Source: Branchiostoma floridae
Lineage: Eukaryota; Chordata; Leptocardii; Amphioxiformes; Branchiostomatidae
Length of the DNA: 64,000 nt
NCBI RefSeq assembly: GCF_000003815.2
Contig: NC_049988.1
Coordinates: 19,781,335 to 19,845,334 of the forward strand
Direction of reading: 5' to 3'
Under the pieces are notes generated by a model, which searched no databases, was not told the origin of the DNA, and saw nothing but the letters and a program-made list of their open reading frames with translations. This document shows, piece by piece, positions 21,870 through 33,579 of this stretch (position 1 is the stretch's first letter; each line of letters opens with the position of its first letter). The position numbers and the translations under genes were made by a program.

Positions 21870-22290
21870 TATGCGAGAACGGTCAAGGATGCAGGATTAA
21901 AGCGGACAACTAGAATTTGCTCAGTTGGTCCTACATAAATTGTGCATACTGTAACTGACAACTTGATCAAAAAGGGTGGCGGTACCGCAGTTCCAGGCTG
22001 CAAATTATTCACTGCGGTCACAAACGGGTTTAGCCTAGCATGTTTGCGTTCTAAAACGGCGTGCATGGCACAAGCTGGCGCTTAACGAGCCCCCATCTAT
22101 CCGGGAACGGTCAAGGGTGGAAAAACGAAAAGTTGATCAATTTGGCATCCGTGAATTGTGTACATGTAACGGACAACTTCATTAAAAGGGTACCGCTGTT
22201 CCCGTATTCACGGCGGTCACAAAGGTTTAGCTTAGCATGTTTGCGTTCTAAAACGGCGTGCATGACACAAGCTGGCGCTAAACGAGCCCT
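21870..22290. repeat. Two-unit tandem duplication, about 215 bp
   Basis: Copy 1 (about 21870-22095) and copy 2 (about 22103-22295) share GAACGGTCAAGGRTG, ATTGTGYATACTGTAAC-like text, CACTGCGGTCACAAA, GCATGTTTGCGTTCTAAAAC and CACAAGCTGGCGCT. The right half is nearly identical and the left half diverged. A similar minus-strand frame (MHAVLERKHA) occurs in both, but it is not obviously a gene. Confidence 0.8.
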
Positions 22291-22551
22291 GCATCCATTA
22301 TTCAGTCCGCGGAGACGGGCAATTTGCGAACCGCTGCACCTTTTAGGTCTCCTCGTCTGAGGTCCATCGCCACGAGTCCTAATTACAGCGGGCACACATC
22401 TTTGATTCTGCGGTCAGTCTCACGCGTAATCGCCGAGGCCTTCTGATGTCGCAGCCGTGTGGAGAATTGAGATATACGAGCTCCGGGAACAGGTGGATTT
22501 CAGGGCTGGGGTTACGGTCTTCAAACATCTTTGCTACCGCTCTAGCCGCTA

Positions 22552-22640
22552 GGGAGTTGCACAATCAAGTGACCTCTACTTTAGGGAGATGGTAGTTATA
22601 CAGGGATTTTTTTCTTGCTTGCAATAGCTTTGACGACTCT
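22552..22640. repeat. Direct repeat left of a MITE (partner 22874-22970)
   Basis: GTTGCACAATCAAGTGACCT through ATAGCTTTGACGACTCTAA is repeated at 22878-22970. The two copies exactly bracket the MITE at 22645-22873. Confidence 0.85.
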
Positions 22641-22644
22641 AATA

Positions 22645-22873
22645 CCCCTTTCCACTAGGATGACGCGCTCTCTCTGCGCCCTAAAACTTGACATATCGCT
22701 TAACGAATTGTGTAGAAAAGAAACGATTCTTTTTACACTTTGTGCGTTTTGTCGTCTTTTTAGTCACACTTTTACATTTTGTATGATATACCCAGTGTGA
22801 AAGCGAAGGTTACAAATATCCTACATAGGTTTCAGTGAGAGTGCAGTGCGATTGCCGTCCAGTGGAAAGGGGG
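22645..22873 (-). mobile_element. CCCCTTTCCACT-family MITE, copy A
   Basis: The left end is CCCCTTTCCACTAGGATGAC and the right end is CCGTCCAGTGGAAAGGGG. Its complement matches the interior of the copy at 61018-61254 (TATATCATACAARATGTAAA, CACAAAGTGTAAAAAGAATCG, CTTTTCTACACAATTCGTT). No clean target duplication was found. Confidence 0.8.
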
Positions 22874-22970
22874 CCTTGGGAAGTTGCATAATCAAGTGAC
22901 CTCTACGCTTGCGGGATGGCAGTTACACAGGGCATGTTTTAGTTGCTTGCATTAGCTTTGACGTTTCTAA
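22874..22970. repeat. Direct repeat right of a MITE (partner 22552-22640)
   Basis: It carries GTTGCATAATCAAGTGACCT and AGCTTTGACGTTTCTAA. No MITE follows this copy, so it shows what the left copy may have looked like before insertion. Confidence 0.85.
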
Positions 22971-23446
22971 CACATACGACCATGAGTCTATTATCAGCAT
23001 GATGGGCGATGCTGATGTATTGAAAGCAATGAGATCATCCGTCACCTAGCTAAATGTCAGTTTGTCTCTCACTTATTCCAGTTGTAACGAGAAAACTGTC
23101 ATTAGAAAATAAACACGTTTGCTGGGTTCAATTATGATGACTGAAGAGCTAGAGGTTGGGGAAGAAGCAACTTTGCAATGCGTATTTTCTGCTATTTTGG
23201 AAATATTGCCGAAGACGAACTGTTACATTTTAACAGACAGTAACAAAAGTTTAAGGTTGATTGGATTGGATTTCTTTCTAACGAACACATCTGAGACTCT
23301 CGTGATACATTTCTAATTATTGCAGACATTCGCCAAGCTGTCAACATACCCCAAAAATTGCATTAAGAAGAAACTCTATCCGAAGGTCATGAGATAGAAA
23401 ATGGTTTGGAGGAAATCAACTCCTAACGAGTTGTGGCAGAACCTTT

Positions 23447-23546
23447 ATGTAAGAGAGATGCAGCACGGCGATGCCATGTACATGAACATCGACACCATGT
23501 AAGGGAGACGCTGCACGGCGATGCCATGTACATGAACATCGACACC
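23447..23546. repeat. Perfect-looking 50-bp tandem duplication
   Basis: Two consecutive 50-bp units start ATGTAAG and contain CACGGCGATGCCATGTACAT and GAACATCGACACC, with only three or four differences. Very recent or very small-scale slippage event. Confidence 0.95.
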
Positions 23547-23559
23547 ATAATAGCCTGCC

Positions 23560-24600
23560 GGTTACCGCACGGGTTATTACCAAAGCGTGTCTGAACAGCT
23601 TGTGCCGTCACTTTCTTCTCACGCTACAAGCTGAGCTGTCAAACTGAGTTACGTCACTTTGATAGAGTTCGATGACCTTCTCTACTCATGTACAGACTTA
23701 AAGAGAGCTCTACACGATGTCTGAACTTCAAGCACCCGTAACGTATCATTTTCTTTTAAACGCATCTTTACATACCCTTTCAGGCATGGTTAAATAGGAA
23801 AATGGCAAAAAAGAGGAATCAAGCGAGGAACAGGTACGCTGCTGTATCATCGGAATGCACCATTGCCGACATGTTTATCGGTAGTAGTCTTGGTTTCCGG
23901 GGGATTGCAACATCTGCTGGAGATGTTGTCTTCCTATTCTGACGATACGATACGATACGATGGTTTATTGCGCAACAATTGCATCAGTAACAATGTATGG
24001 CAATGCATATACAACAAAAGGTATGGTCTAATACTACACATATATGGTATATTGCAACAATTTCGGCTAATACAGTACTAGTGGAATCTACGGTATTTGT
24101 CAAAAGTTATTTAGGAATGGTACAGTTTCTTTTTTGCATAGCGTGATAAATGTATTGACCTATGTACATAGATATTCTGACGTGTAGGTGCACGTATCAA
24201 GTAATAAAACAAAATGAATTATAACATGTACACACTTTCTGGGTATAAATAGTTAATGCTGTCTAATGCAAACACCGTAATAATCCTTACTCTGGAATAC
24301 CAGAATTAGCTTTTACAATCGTTAACCATCACTCCACTTCCACTCAACAGGAGGAATCGACTTTATGCGCGAAGACGGTCTTTAAGACCGGAAAATCTCG
24401 TTAGCCAAGAAAAGGAGATTCTTCCAGTCAGAGATCGAATCAACAAGCGAGGATCTCCGCTAGTGGTGTGGAATACACAAGTGAGTCCCTCGCAAGCTTT
24501 AGAACACAATAGTGCGAGATTAGATCAGAAGGCTTAATGTACTGTAAAATCGTCCTCGGCTTTATGTTTCGGGTAATGAGACGGAACACGCGGCAGCGTC
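23560..24600. other. Mostly unique; short (GATAC)n at 23941
   Basis: GACGATACGATACGATACGA at 23940 is a brief pentanucleotide run. Nothing else is identifiable apart from the near-palindromic CGGTCTTTAAGACCG at about 24374. Confidence 0.35.
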
Positions 24601-25570
24601 CTGTTATTCATCACGGGTCCAAATTACTGATTGGACGAAAAGCGTCGGACGGAATGGCCTACAAGTCTTCTTACTCTATCTATAGTGGTCGATGGAGATG
24701 ATTCCCAGTGCTAAAATAGGTACAATAAGCATTGTCCTTGCCTCAATGTCAGAACTCCTCGGGACTGTCTTCTTAAACGATCTAGAGTGGATGATGAAGA
24801 AGGAATCCGATGATACCTGCCTGCTACTGGAATTGGTACAATGAGTATTGTCCTTGCCTCAATGTCAGATGTGGCTACTCTCAGAAGACGGAGATGAAAT
24901 CATGATCTTATATTTGCACAACATAGGGGCTGAATGGGCCTGAAAGCTTCGGGACTGCCTTCTTAGACGATTTATAGTGGTTGATGGAGAAGGAATCTGA
25001 TGGTTCCCGGTACTGAAATAGGTACAATGAGTATTGTCCTGACCTCAAGGTCAGGTTTAGCTACTCTCAGAAGACTGTAATACACAAGGATGAAATCATC
25101 ATCTTTCATTTGCACAACAAGGATTTTTAGTAAGGCCTCTGTATTTCCTGCAACATAGGACGAAATGGGTCTGAAAGCTTTGGGACTGTCTTCCTAGACG
25201 ATCTATAGTGGATGATGGAGAAGGAATCTGATGATTCCTGGTACTGGAATTGGTACAATGAGTATTGTCCTTGTCTCAATGTCAGGGTTGACTCTCAGAA
25301 GACGGAGATGGAAGTACGGTCTCTCATTTATAGAACAAAGAATGTCTAAAGGAAGGTATACCCTCTTTATATCCTGTGACATTGGACGGAATGGACTGAA
25401 GGCTTCGGTACTGTCCTTTTAGTCGATCTATAGTGGAAGATGGAGAATGAAACTGATGAGTCCCGGTACTGAAGATACAATAGGTGCAATACGTTGTCCT
25501 AACCTCACTGAAAACTAAGATGAAAGCAGAATATTTCATTTACACAACAAAGAGTATCTTGAGGAAGGCC
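24600..25570. repeat. Five-unit diverged tandem array, period 190-230 bp
   Basis: CGGGACTGTCTTCTTARACGA-type phrases occur near 24669 (weak), 24761, 24951, 25182 and 25406. Each is followed by ATAGTGGNTGATGGAGAAGG, RGTACAATGAGTATTGTCCT, CTCAATGTCAG and CTCTCAGAAGACGG. Indels make the period vary. No shared open frame. Confidence 0.85.
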
Positions 25571-26156
25571 CCATATATATCTTGTAACTTATTACACGTT
25601 CTAGTCAGATATATCTGCAACTACCAGGGGATTGCCCGGTCAATGTTATGATACGATCTGTTGATTTATCCCCGGACGGTTTGGGACCGAAATTCAATTA
25701 AGCCTCTGCCCCTCCCTGACATCTGGTGGCTTCACAAAGCGTTTAGATATTCTTATAAATGTTTCTATAGATTTTCAGAGTAGTTACTCTTGTTCTGGCA
25801 AGGTATTAATATTATATGGTGTCTGCTAATGACGTGGTAAGGCTATTTGTCTAGACTTTATTCTTAAGCGAATGGATGCATACAATTTGACAGGAAGTAT
25901 GCTGTATGTTTGTGTAAAATGAATAGGGTGAAAAGGCTAGAAACGCTTAATTAGTTATGATTAGATAATTGCACCGGTACCATAACTTTTAACAATTAAA
26001 TCAGCCCAGCGTACTTGAATTTTCGCCCGCTACGTTTTGAATCAAGGGCGTCAAATTATATGAAATACTCTTTGTTATATTATATAAAGTACTCTTTGCT
26101 AAGATTATCATTATCGGTCCATCCTATGGATTTTCCTATGTGTTGAGTATACAAAA

Positions 26157-26441
26157 TTAGAGCGGGATACATTTGGGCCAAACATTTAAATCGTTTTCCC
26201 AAACCGGTTCTTCACCCCTTTCTTTTACAACAGAAGTATGCTCATCGGCGTAGTAAAAAGGCTTAATTGCTTTATAGGGTTTTCCTGGTTGAATAGTTAT
26301 AACAATGCCGAAGAATTTATTAGTCTCAAGGTATACCTTAAGGGGCATATTCTCAGCTTGCAAACGACATCCGGGCATTGTGGAGACCCTTGGAGTATAT
26401 TGAATCTCAATCAGACAAAACAAAGCAAAACAGTCAACCAA
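26157..26441 (-). CDS. Unassigned open frame with coding-like composition
   Basis: A 94-codon minus-strand frame ends with a stop at 26157. Its second half (NKFFGIVITIQPGKPYKAIK, then a YYADEHTS stretch) has balanced composition and looks more protein-like than most frames here. Upstream on the minus strand there is a pyrimidine-rich stretch with AG dinucleotides, so it could be a last exon or a fragment of a mobile-element protein. I recognise no family, and it could be chance. It lies inside the long first intron of the minus-strand gene model. Confidence 0.25.
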   Translation of the reverse strand: MVDCFALFCLIEIQYTPRVSTMPGCRLQAENMPLKVYLETNKFFGIVITIQPGKPYKAIKPFYYADEHTSVVKERGEEPVWENDLNVWPKCIPL

Positions 26442-26721
26442 TACAGAAGTGCTCCAAAAATGGACAGAGAGCTGTGTCGTTCTGTTCCGTCCTTTTTCAA
26501 ATAATAAGGTGTCTATGATGATTTTGGAATGTGACCAAATAACTGAAAATGATTCGCTCCCTTAGAACTCTGCAAAGCTGCTTTATATTTTCAAAACCAC
26601 TAAAATGTCATTGAACACAGAATGTATATCGCTAAGATATCCGATACATTAGGTATATTGACATTATAATATGGCAAGCCGTTTGACGCTGTCGAAGAAG
26701 CCATGCCGACGACATGTTCGT

Positions 26722-26940
26722 GGAATAAATCCATCGCTATTTCGGGCCGGAGATTGTATGGCTCGGCTGACGTCTAACTTTAAGCAATTTGTCTTAAGTG
26801 ATCCATGTATATAATCCATCTCTAACAGCCTCAAACCTCGCAAGGCATATTTTGATACTTTTCTTACGGTATTGACGAGATATTTGTAAAATAAATCCAT
26901 CGCGTTTTGGGCGGAGATCGGTCGGCTCGGCTGAGGCAAT
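26722..26940. repeat. Two-unit direct duplication of about 50 bp
   Basis: GGAATAAATCCATCGCTATT with GGAGATTGTATGGCTCGGCT near 26722 corresponds to AAAATAAATCCATCGCGTTT with GGAGATCGGTCGGCTCGGCT near 26889. Confidence 0.7.
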
Positions 26941-26990
26941 TACTGGGGATTAGACGGCGTCAGGGCGGGTCGCGATGGTCTATCGATCAC

Positions 26991-27600
26991 ACGGGAGGAA
27001 AATCAGCGGGTGTGGGAGAGTCGCGCTGTATGTGAGCCCGGGGTTTCTCCTGAGTGTGCAATTAGGGAAATAAGAAAGGCCAAACGTACTGTAAATGCAT
27101 TCAAGTTCGCGGGGATTTAATTTTTTAATTTCGCGGTAGCGGCAAAAAGACGTTTTGTGCAGTAGCACCATACACTGTAGTATCTTATAATTAGTGCCAT
27201 GGGAAAAATCGCGGTGGTTTTAATTCGGGGTGAAACGGCCACCGCGAAAACCGCGAACATTAAACCACCGCGAAATTTTCTGCATTTACAGTATTCAAGT
27301 TCTTGCTTTGTTAATCTGATTATCACTTTTTGTTGTTGTTTGAATTAGAAAACAAAAATAAACGTAGAATTATAGGCACAACTCAACTGGAAAATATGCA
27401 TAGCTGAAGAGGCAAATCAGCGAGGGAGTCGCGCTGTGAGCACGGGGTTTCTACTGTGCAATCAGGGAAATGGGATAAGGCCAAACGTATTCAAGTTCTT
27501 GGTTTGGTTATTGTTTAAATCAGAAAAAAAGAACGCATGTAGAATTCTAGGCACAATTCAACCGGAAAATATAATAGTTTGGTACTACCTGTTGAAGAGG
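26991..27600. repeat. Two-unit tandem duplication; left copy holds a MITE
   Basis: The left arm (26991-27406) and right arm (about 27409-27600) share AAATCAGCGRGKGWGGGAGTCGC-like text, GGTTTCTCCTGAGTGTGCAA/GGTTTCTACTGTGCAA, GGCCAAACGTA, TTCAAGTTCTTG and GTAGAATTMTAGGCACAA. Without the MITE the units are about 200 bp. Confidence 0.85.
27089..27291. mobile_element. TA-flanked (Tc1/mariner-type) MITE with preserved empty site
   Basis: The ends are CTGTAAATGC and GCATTTACAG, with subterminal GCGGTGGTTTAA-like blocks giving an overall palindrome of 203 bp. TA flanks both ends (27087-27088, 27292-27293). The sister copy of the surrounding duplication reads CCAAACGTATTCAAGTTC at 27481-27498 with a single TA and no insert, directly confirming insertion into TA with TA duplication. 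Confidence 0.9.
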
Positions 27601-27609
27601 TCCATGTTT

Positions 27610-29430
27610 TTATTTTCAAGTCAACATCTTCAAGTAACTATGGGATGTTATCCTCGATCACGGATTACTTACCAGGGCAATGAACTATCTAAATTTATGT
27701 ACTCTTTTAGACAAAGGTACTATTTATTTTAGGAATAAATTTGAAAATTTAAAGAAAATTAAAAAAAAAATGTCAGTGTTTATTTCTATGCCCATTATCC
27801 CGTCACCTTTACGATACGTTTTTTTTGCAAATACTATGAAAACCACAAACGTACATTGCCGCAGCCAAAAGTGCTGATTGTGTTTGGAAGACTTATAATA
27901 GTGATGGCACAGATAACCAGCTTGTGCAAAACTGTAACAGGGACGTTCATCCTGACGAATAGCCCAGCTTAAGACCCGATAGGGCCTGGTGTATAGCCAG
28001 GAATAGTCGCTGTAAAGTAGGTGTCCATGAAAAGTTGCTGTAAAGTAGGTTTTGTTGAAAAAAAAAGTATGCAAAGTCTTACACAGCCACATTTCAGGCA
28101 TGATCCATCAAAGTTTGTGCATCGATCTTAGGTCACATCAGGCTGGACTGGAGGGTATGCCTATACTAAGTGGATGAGATAGCAAATACTGGGCACCATG
28201 GTATACTAGTATAACATGAAGCATTCATAAAACCAGAAGACGGTAATTCGTCAACATGAACCGTGAGGTTCGCATCTCTGGACTAGAATTTATATTATAT
28301 TATGGCGTTTAAAGGAACATGCTTAATGGCATAGAGATAAAAGTTTCTCTCTACAAAATCGTTAAAATCGTTTCAAGAATAATTATGTAAATACCATCAA
28401 TCATGTTGTGACATTTGGATTGGAGCCACATGCCTCTACATGACAAATGGTATCACGTTTTAATACATGGGCCGGACATGTTTTCTCGGTGGAATTGCAT
28501 ATTGAGGACCCGTGTTTTCATTAGACCTTTTCGCAAGAGAACGTTTATCAAAACTACCAGACGAGTTTTTGCAGACAGAGTGGCGACTTTGAGAACACAG
28601 CCTTACAACTAAAGCTCCGTGTTCGTCAATACCATAGTAAAAGGTGCTATTAAAGATGCGTTCCCTTCTAAGGCAATAATAACACGAGACGCACAGTCTT
28701 GAAGAAAAGATTGATGATACTTCATTACGTGCTTCTAAATACCACTTAGTGGCAGACAGTATGCCGGATTTACCTCTTGTTCCGTGTAATATAACCAGCC
28801 GCGTCGGCCTTCCAGACTAGCCATGGGCTGTTCCCGCAATTCGTCAATACAGCCCTAGATACCAACTAATCCAAAGACGCTTTGCCGAAAGATAATCAGG
28901 TGTCACATTAACCTCAAGTGTTATTTGAAGCAACAGCGAATGAAAGCTTTAGCCGTGGATGTTTTCTGTTTGTGCAACTGAAATCTTCAAAAGGTAATAG
29001 GATTGAACCATACCAGATGCTAAGATACACAGAATGTTGTCTACGAATAACTTATTGTAACTATTTTATACATGACAGTAGACTTGTAGAAGCTTGTACT
29101 ATGTATGTTAATTGGCCACCGGGTGGCTTTTTAGTCCGTTACAAAAATATCTTTATATAACTAGAAGATATCAGAGTCATGGTTGGAAATATGATACTGC
29201 CAATCCAAAGAGTTACAACCCTATGATTTTAATGGAATGTGTAATGTAAATCATGCCTTTGTTCATCGACCATGTTCAAGAATGAAAACTCAGCTGACAT
29301 CTTGACACCCAGCTAAGACCTTAAGACCACATTTGATATGTTGGGTAATGCTAGCCACATGTTCTGTCTGAAGCGATGTTATGGAGTCTGTTTGATCTGA
29401 CAGGTTGATGACCATCTGACACCTTGCCCG
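27610..29430. other. No recognisable feature
   Basis: Mostly AT-rich unique sequence. A tiny duplicated phrase GCTGTAAAGTAGGT occurs at 28011 and 28036. No supported exon. Confidence 0.35.
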
Positions 29431-29439
29431 TGGACAGGC

Positions 29440-29880
29440 CAGGCAACGCTGCAGCCCGTTAAGACTGAGTAATTACGGATATGTCAGACACTTGCCTCTG
29501 GCTGTAGCGCAATTGCCTATTGATGGACACTTCAGAAAAAATGATGTAAGTTGATATTGCTGGGTAAAAAGGCAGAACATAACCAGAAAAAAAAGTTCGA
29601 AGTTCTTTCTTACTGCCTAGGTTTATAGACATGTTGGAATATGTGCGTGGTTAGGCTAGGCATCAGTGCAACACGTTAGTACTATTAGGTACTGCTGATA
29701 TGTCAGGCACTGGTCCATCACTGTATCGCTGCTGCCTGCTGAAGGATACTACAAGAAATGGTGCAAGTTGATATAGCTGACTTGATAAGACATACAGGAT
29801 AAAAAAAAGTAATGTATACGTATAACCAGAAGAAAAAAAAATCACTTTCTGTCTGCCAAGACTTTAATACAAAGTGGGAT
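29440..29880. repeat. Two-unit diverged tandem duplication, about 225 bp
   Basis: GATATGTCAGRCACTKG, then AAGTTGATAT(W)GCTG and ATAACCAGAAGAAAAAAAA-type text, occur in both 29470-29600 and 29695-29840, followed by CTTTCTKWCTGCC. Confidence 0.75.
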
Positions 29881-29899
29881 AGGTGCATGCAGATAAAGC

Positions 29900-32040
29900 G
29901 TACCAGCCATGAAACGTTCCATACTGTCCTCCCGATATTTGATTGGATCTCATAGGGTTGGCAAAAGTATTTAAAGGTATTTTAAACGGCTAACACATTG
30001 TGCTCTGACTCACAACGTGCTATAAGCTACTACATAACATAGTGTTCCTAAGTCTGCATCGCCTACATGCAGTTCACAAACAATTACAAGAAACAGTTTC
30101 GAAAGAATCCCCCTCAACAGGCCTCGCTGTGAAATCGACTGTTTGAAGCTGGACCCGCAGCGGTGTATAAAATATATTGGGGATTACCAGAGGAAGCTTC
30201 TCCTGACTGCACGTGAAACGACACGAAGCATCGGCCATAAATACCACTCTGAATACTGTCTGGTGCTGAGCCGCTGGCCGGAAGGTATGCGCAGTGACTT
30301 AGAGGATCGCTACCCATGTTTACTATGCTTATTTTTCTCCTATACATCACCACTATAGTAAACAAGACAATAAATTTATATATATAAGTATATACGTTAT
30401 ACAGACTGGTTGAGTACAGAAACATGATGTAAATTTTACTGAAAAAAGAAACACAGAACAAAATTTCATGCAATACAAAACGCAAAAGTATATGGTAATA
30501 AGGTGAATCATTTTGAAATTTAGACAGAAATCAATTGACTTATATTATCATAGTATAATTCGGTATAATTCAGTTTTCGGCTGCATTTTTTCCCTATAAA
30601 CACTTGCCGAGTGAAAACCATTGTAAATCATACCGATAAACAATGACTGAGCTCTTTCTTTCGACAGCCAAATAAATCATACAGCTCGATTCACAATGAA
30701 TACATGTTTTACCTAGTCCATGTGGTGTTCAGATGTTCTAAGGCGATCCGGCCTTGAAAAAATCATTTCGGATACACTTCGATTCATCTTCAAATGAATC
30801 AGAAGAGTTCTATAATCAGCGACCTTACCAAATTGTGTGCCCTGAAAAGGTCTTCTGTACATCCTCATCGATTCACGATATATGTTTGTTTAATTCATTA
30901 AAACGTTACATCTCACGGATTGCCGCCATGTAACCCCAGGGCTGACCCCTGACCCCTTTACAAAGTGGGTGTAACCATGGTAGATAGGGCGATACGTTAT
31001 GGTTAAAGGTGACTTCGCAGGCGATCGTTTTCCCGATATATAGGCAAAGCTTCACGGCTTATCAGATACATTGTTTCTTTCTGATAACGCAAAACACTTA
31101 CAGAGAGGAAGTACGTACTGTTCCAAGGTATTTCTATAGACCGTAAACGCCCAAATTAGACCACAACTTCAGACCATCATCATTAAGACTCAAGGTCCTT
31201 TTGGTATTTGTGTCCATTTCTCCTTGTTTTCGAATGAGGTAAATTGATCTGCAGTCCCTTCCACCTAGGTACATGATTGCTTAGCAAATCTCACAATTAG
31301 TTATCTAACAAAGCACCTGTGTCCGCTCTATTTTGTTCATTACTGCGGTAGTGATGATATAGGCTCTTACATTTAGCTCACCAAAATTGATGTCATGGAC
31401 GCTACCTTAATTTCTTATGGCTTCAAAAAAGGGAAGAATGGTATCAATTAGAACAGTATCTATAATAATGTGCCTTTTCCTGCCTCAGTACATGTACTCT
31501 GAGTAAGTAGGCTCTAATCATCAGATGATGGCACCGTAACTCGAATAAAGAACGGTGTTTAGCCATGACTGCCGCATCATCGTAACCTGCCTTTGATATT
31601 GATCGTTCCTTACGTCTGTTCCAGTCACGCGTTTCTCCGTCCGATCACTTCTCCATCAACCCGGATTGCGGACCTTTCATAGCCTTCAGGCAGAGTAAGC
31701 TGTCCTTTTAAACAATCATTGCTCATAAAAGTCTCCTCAAGCTCTTTCCCTAACGACCGCTTCTTTCTACGCACTCTTTCTTGAATAGGCATTTTCAAGT
31801 TTGTGTGAGTATAAGTCATGGTCAATACAAGGCGAGATTCTGCAACGTGTTTAAACTTGGAACGGTGATCAAAGTAGTTTTACATTTCTCCCAAGCAGGA
31901 CGGTTGAGGCTGCCGTGAATTGCGCTGATTCTCCAAGTTCTTTTCACAAGCCGTCTTCTTTTCATGCGGACCTTTTGAGCCGGCCTCTCTGAGATCGATT
32001 GAGCATTAGCTAAGGTTAAGGAACATAACGGAATGTGAAA
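29900..32040. other. No recognisable feature
   Basis: Unique sequence. Two adjacent minus-strand frames (31625-31825 and 31822-32046) share a Lys/Arg-rich stretch but are too weakly similar to call a duplicated gene. Confidence 0.3.
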
Positions 32041-32046
32041 TATCAA

Positions 32047-32280
32047 TACCTTTCATAATGGAATCTTGAAACATCTTCAGTAACGTAATAAGATTTCTGT
32101 AACATTTTCAACAGCATCTTCAACTTCTTGGCACATCTTCAAAAACAGTTTTAACGTCTTTGAACAACCTTCAACGACACCTTGAAATTCTTGGAACATA
32201 GTTTGCAAATGGTCAGCTTCTTGAAAAAAATTCAACATAGTTCTCCATTTCTTGGAATTTCTTGAAAACAAATTATGACG
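32047..32280. repeat. Degenerate CTTCAA/CTTGGAACAT minisatellite
   Basis: Short phrases (TCTTGAAACATCTTCA, CATCTTCAACTTCTTGGCAC, ACCTTGAAATTCTTGGAACA, CTCCATTTCTTGGAATTTCT) recur every 20-30 bp. The minus-strand frame through it is a translation of this repeat. Confidence 0.65.
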
Positions 32281-32289
32281 GAACTTGTG

Positions 32290-33260
32290 CTATTATAGAG
32301 ACGATTTCAACTTTTGGGGAATCGTAATGAGAATGAAGCTTATATTCGATATACATGTAACGTCAGTATTCAATTTTTTAATCTTTGCAGTAAGTGAGCT
32401 TGAATCTTACATAAGGTACACACGTCACGTCAGTATTTAGCCTGTATTATGAGACAGCTTTTAGCTGATGAATGCCCGACCTATTGACGTAAATCCATGT
32501 CTACGAGATTATTATCTTACCAACATGAAAGATACCCAGTCCCTAAAGGCGTAACCTACTTAAAGTAAAGGTATTCAGTAATCTCCACAGATGTATCAGG
32601 CGCCTTTTCCTAATTGAGCACGCTTTCATGTACGATGACTAAATGCCACTTTTGCGGGGAGATTGAGGTAAAACGCGCACCGCATGGAAGGCACAGCAGG
32701 CGTGATAATACATACGGTCGGAAATTATATTAGATGGCAATGACGTATGGAACATTCCTTGTAATAATCTACAACATTCTGCAAGCTCATTTGGTATAAT
32801 GCTTTTACCAGATCAAGCCTACCAGCAAAAGGTTTTAACTTGGCTTAAAATATTCCATTGATTTTTCGTAGTGCAGGTACTTGTAGTTACATCCTGTAAT
32901 GTAATATTTGATAATGTCTGGATATAAAATATTTGGTTCTGTGTAGTCAAATTGTTACGTCATTTGCGGCTCATCTCTTACATTTTACGTTGTTTTGAAA
33001 GTTACCAAAGTATGCTCCAGAAACTTTGTTGTAGAATAAACAAAGAGCAGTTTTTGCATGTTTTCAAACAATAACTTAAAGGAAAACTAGGAAAGTCCTG
33101 TCAACAAGTCAATAAAGACAGTGACATTTGGCATCTCGCCATAAAATGGCTTTACAGCACCTGGGAATGGCAGGAAATAGAAGCGCTAATGGTCTGACAT
33201 CTTCCGGGAGAACCGGAGATGTGCGGAACTGCCTCCCTTTTATCAGCTTAGGGGCAAAGT
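32290..33260. other. No recognisable feature
   Basis: Unique, AT-rich. No splice-bounded frame seen. Confidence 0.35.
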
Positions 33261-33265
33261 CACCT

Positions 33266-33425
33266 GAGGTAAATGTGCTCTCTCACTGGATTTTGGGCAC
33301 GCTTGTGGCAATGTGAGGTTCGTTCACTGCGTCCCTGTTTTGTTATTTTCTCCGATTTTTTTATAATTTAGATACTGCGTAATACGTGAAACTTTGACCT
33401 AGAAGACAACAAAGAAAAAAAAAAT
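33266..33425. mobile_element. Truncated copy of the palindromic TTAA MITE
   Basis: GTGCTCTCTCACTGGATTTT, then GAGGTTCGTTCACTG, TTTTGTTATTTTCTCCGATT and ACTGCGTAATACGTGAAACT, match the left two thirds of 3507-3759. The copy breaks off at an A-run near 33418 and the right terminus is missing. Confidence 0.75.
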
Positions 33426-33579
33426 AATTGCTGCTGCCATCATGGATGTTCGTTGAGCTCGAAGAACAGCCCTGTTTACTTAAATGTTATGGAATAAATG
33501 TAGGATGTAAGCCATGTAATATTCAAATTTAGATTTACATACTGACTACATGGTCATGCGAGCGACAGTATACCTACAG

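Noticed and set aside
31625-32046. Two adjacent Lys/Arg-rich minus-strand frames as a duplicated gene
   Set aside because: The similarity is limited to a short basic stretch and does not extend to the nucleotide level over the rest.
32077-32271. Coiled-coil-looking minus-strand frame
   Set aside because: It is a translation of a degenerate short-period minisatellite.
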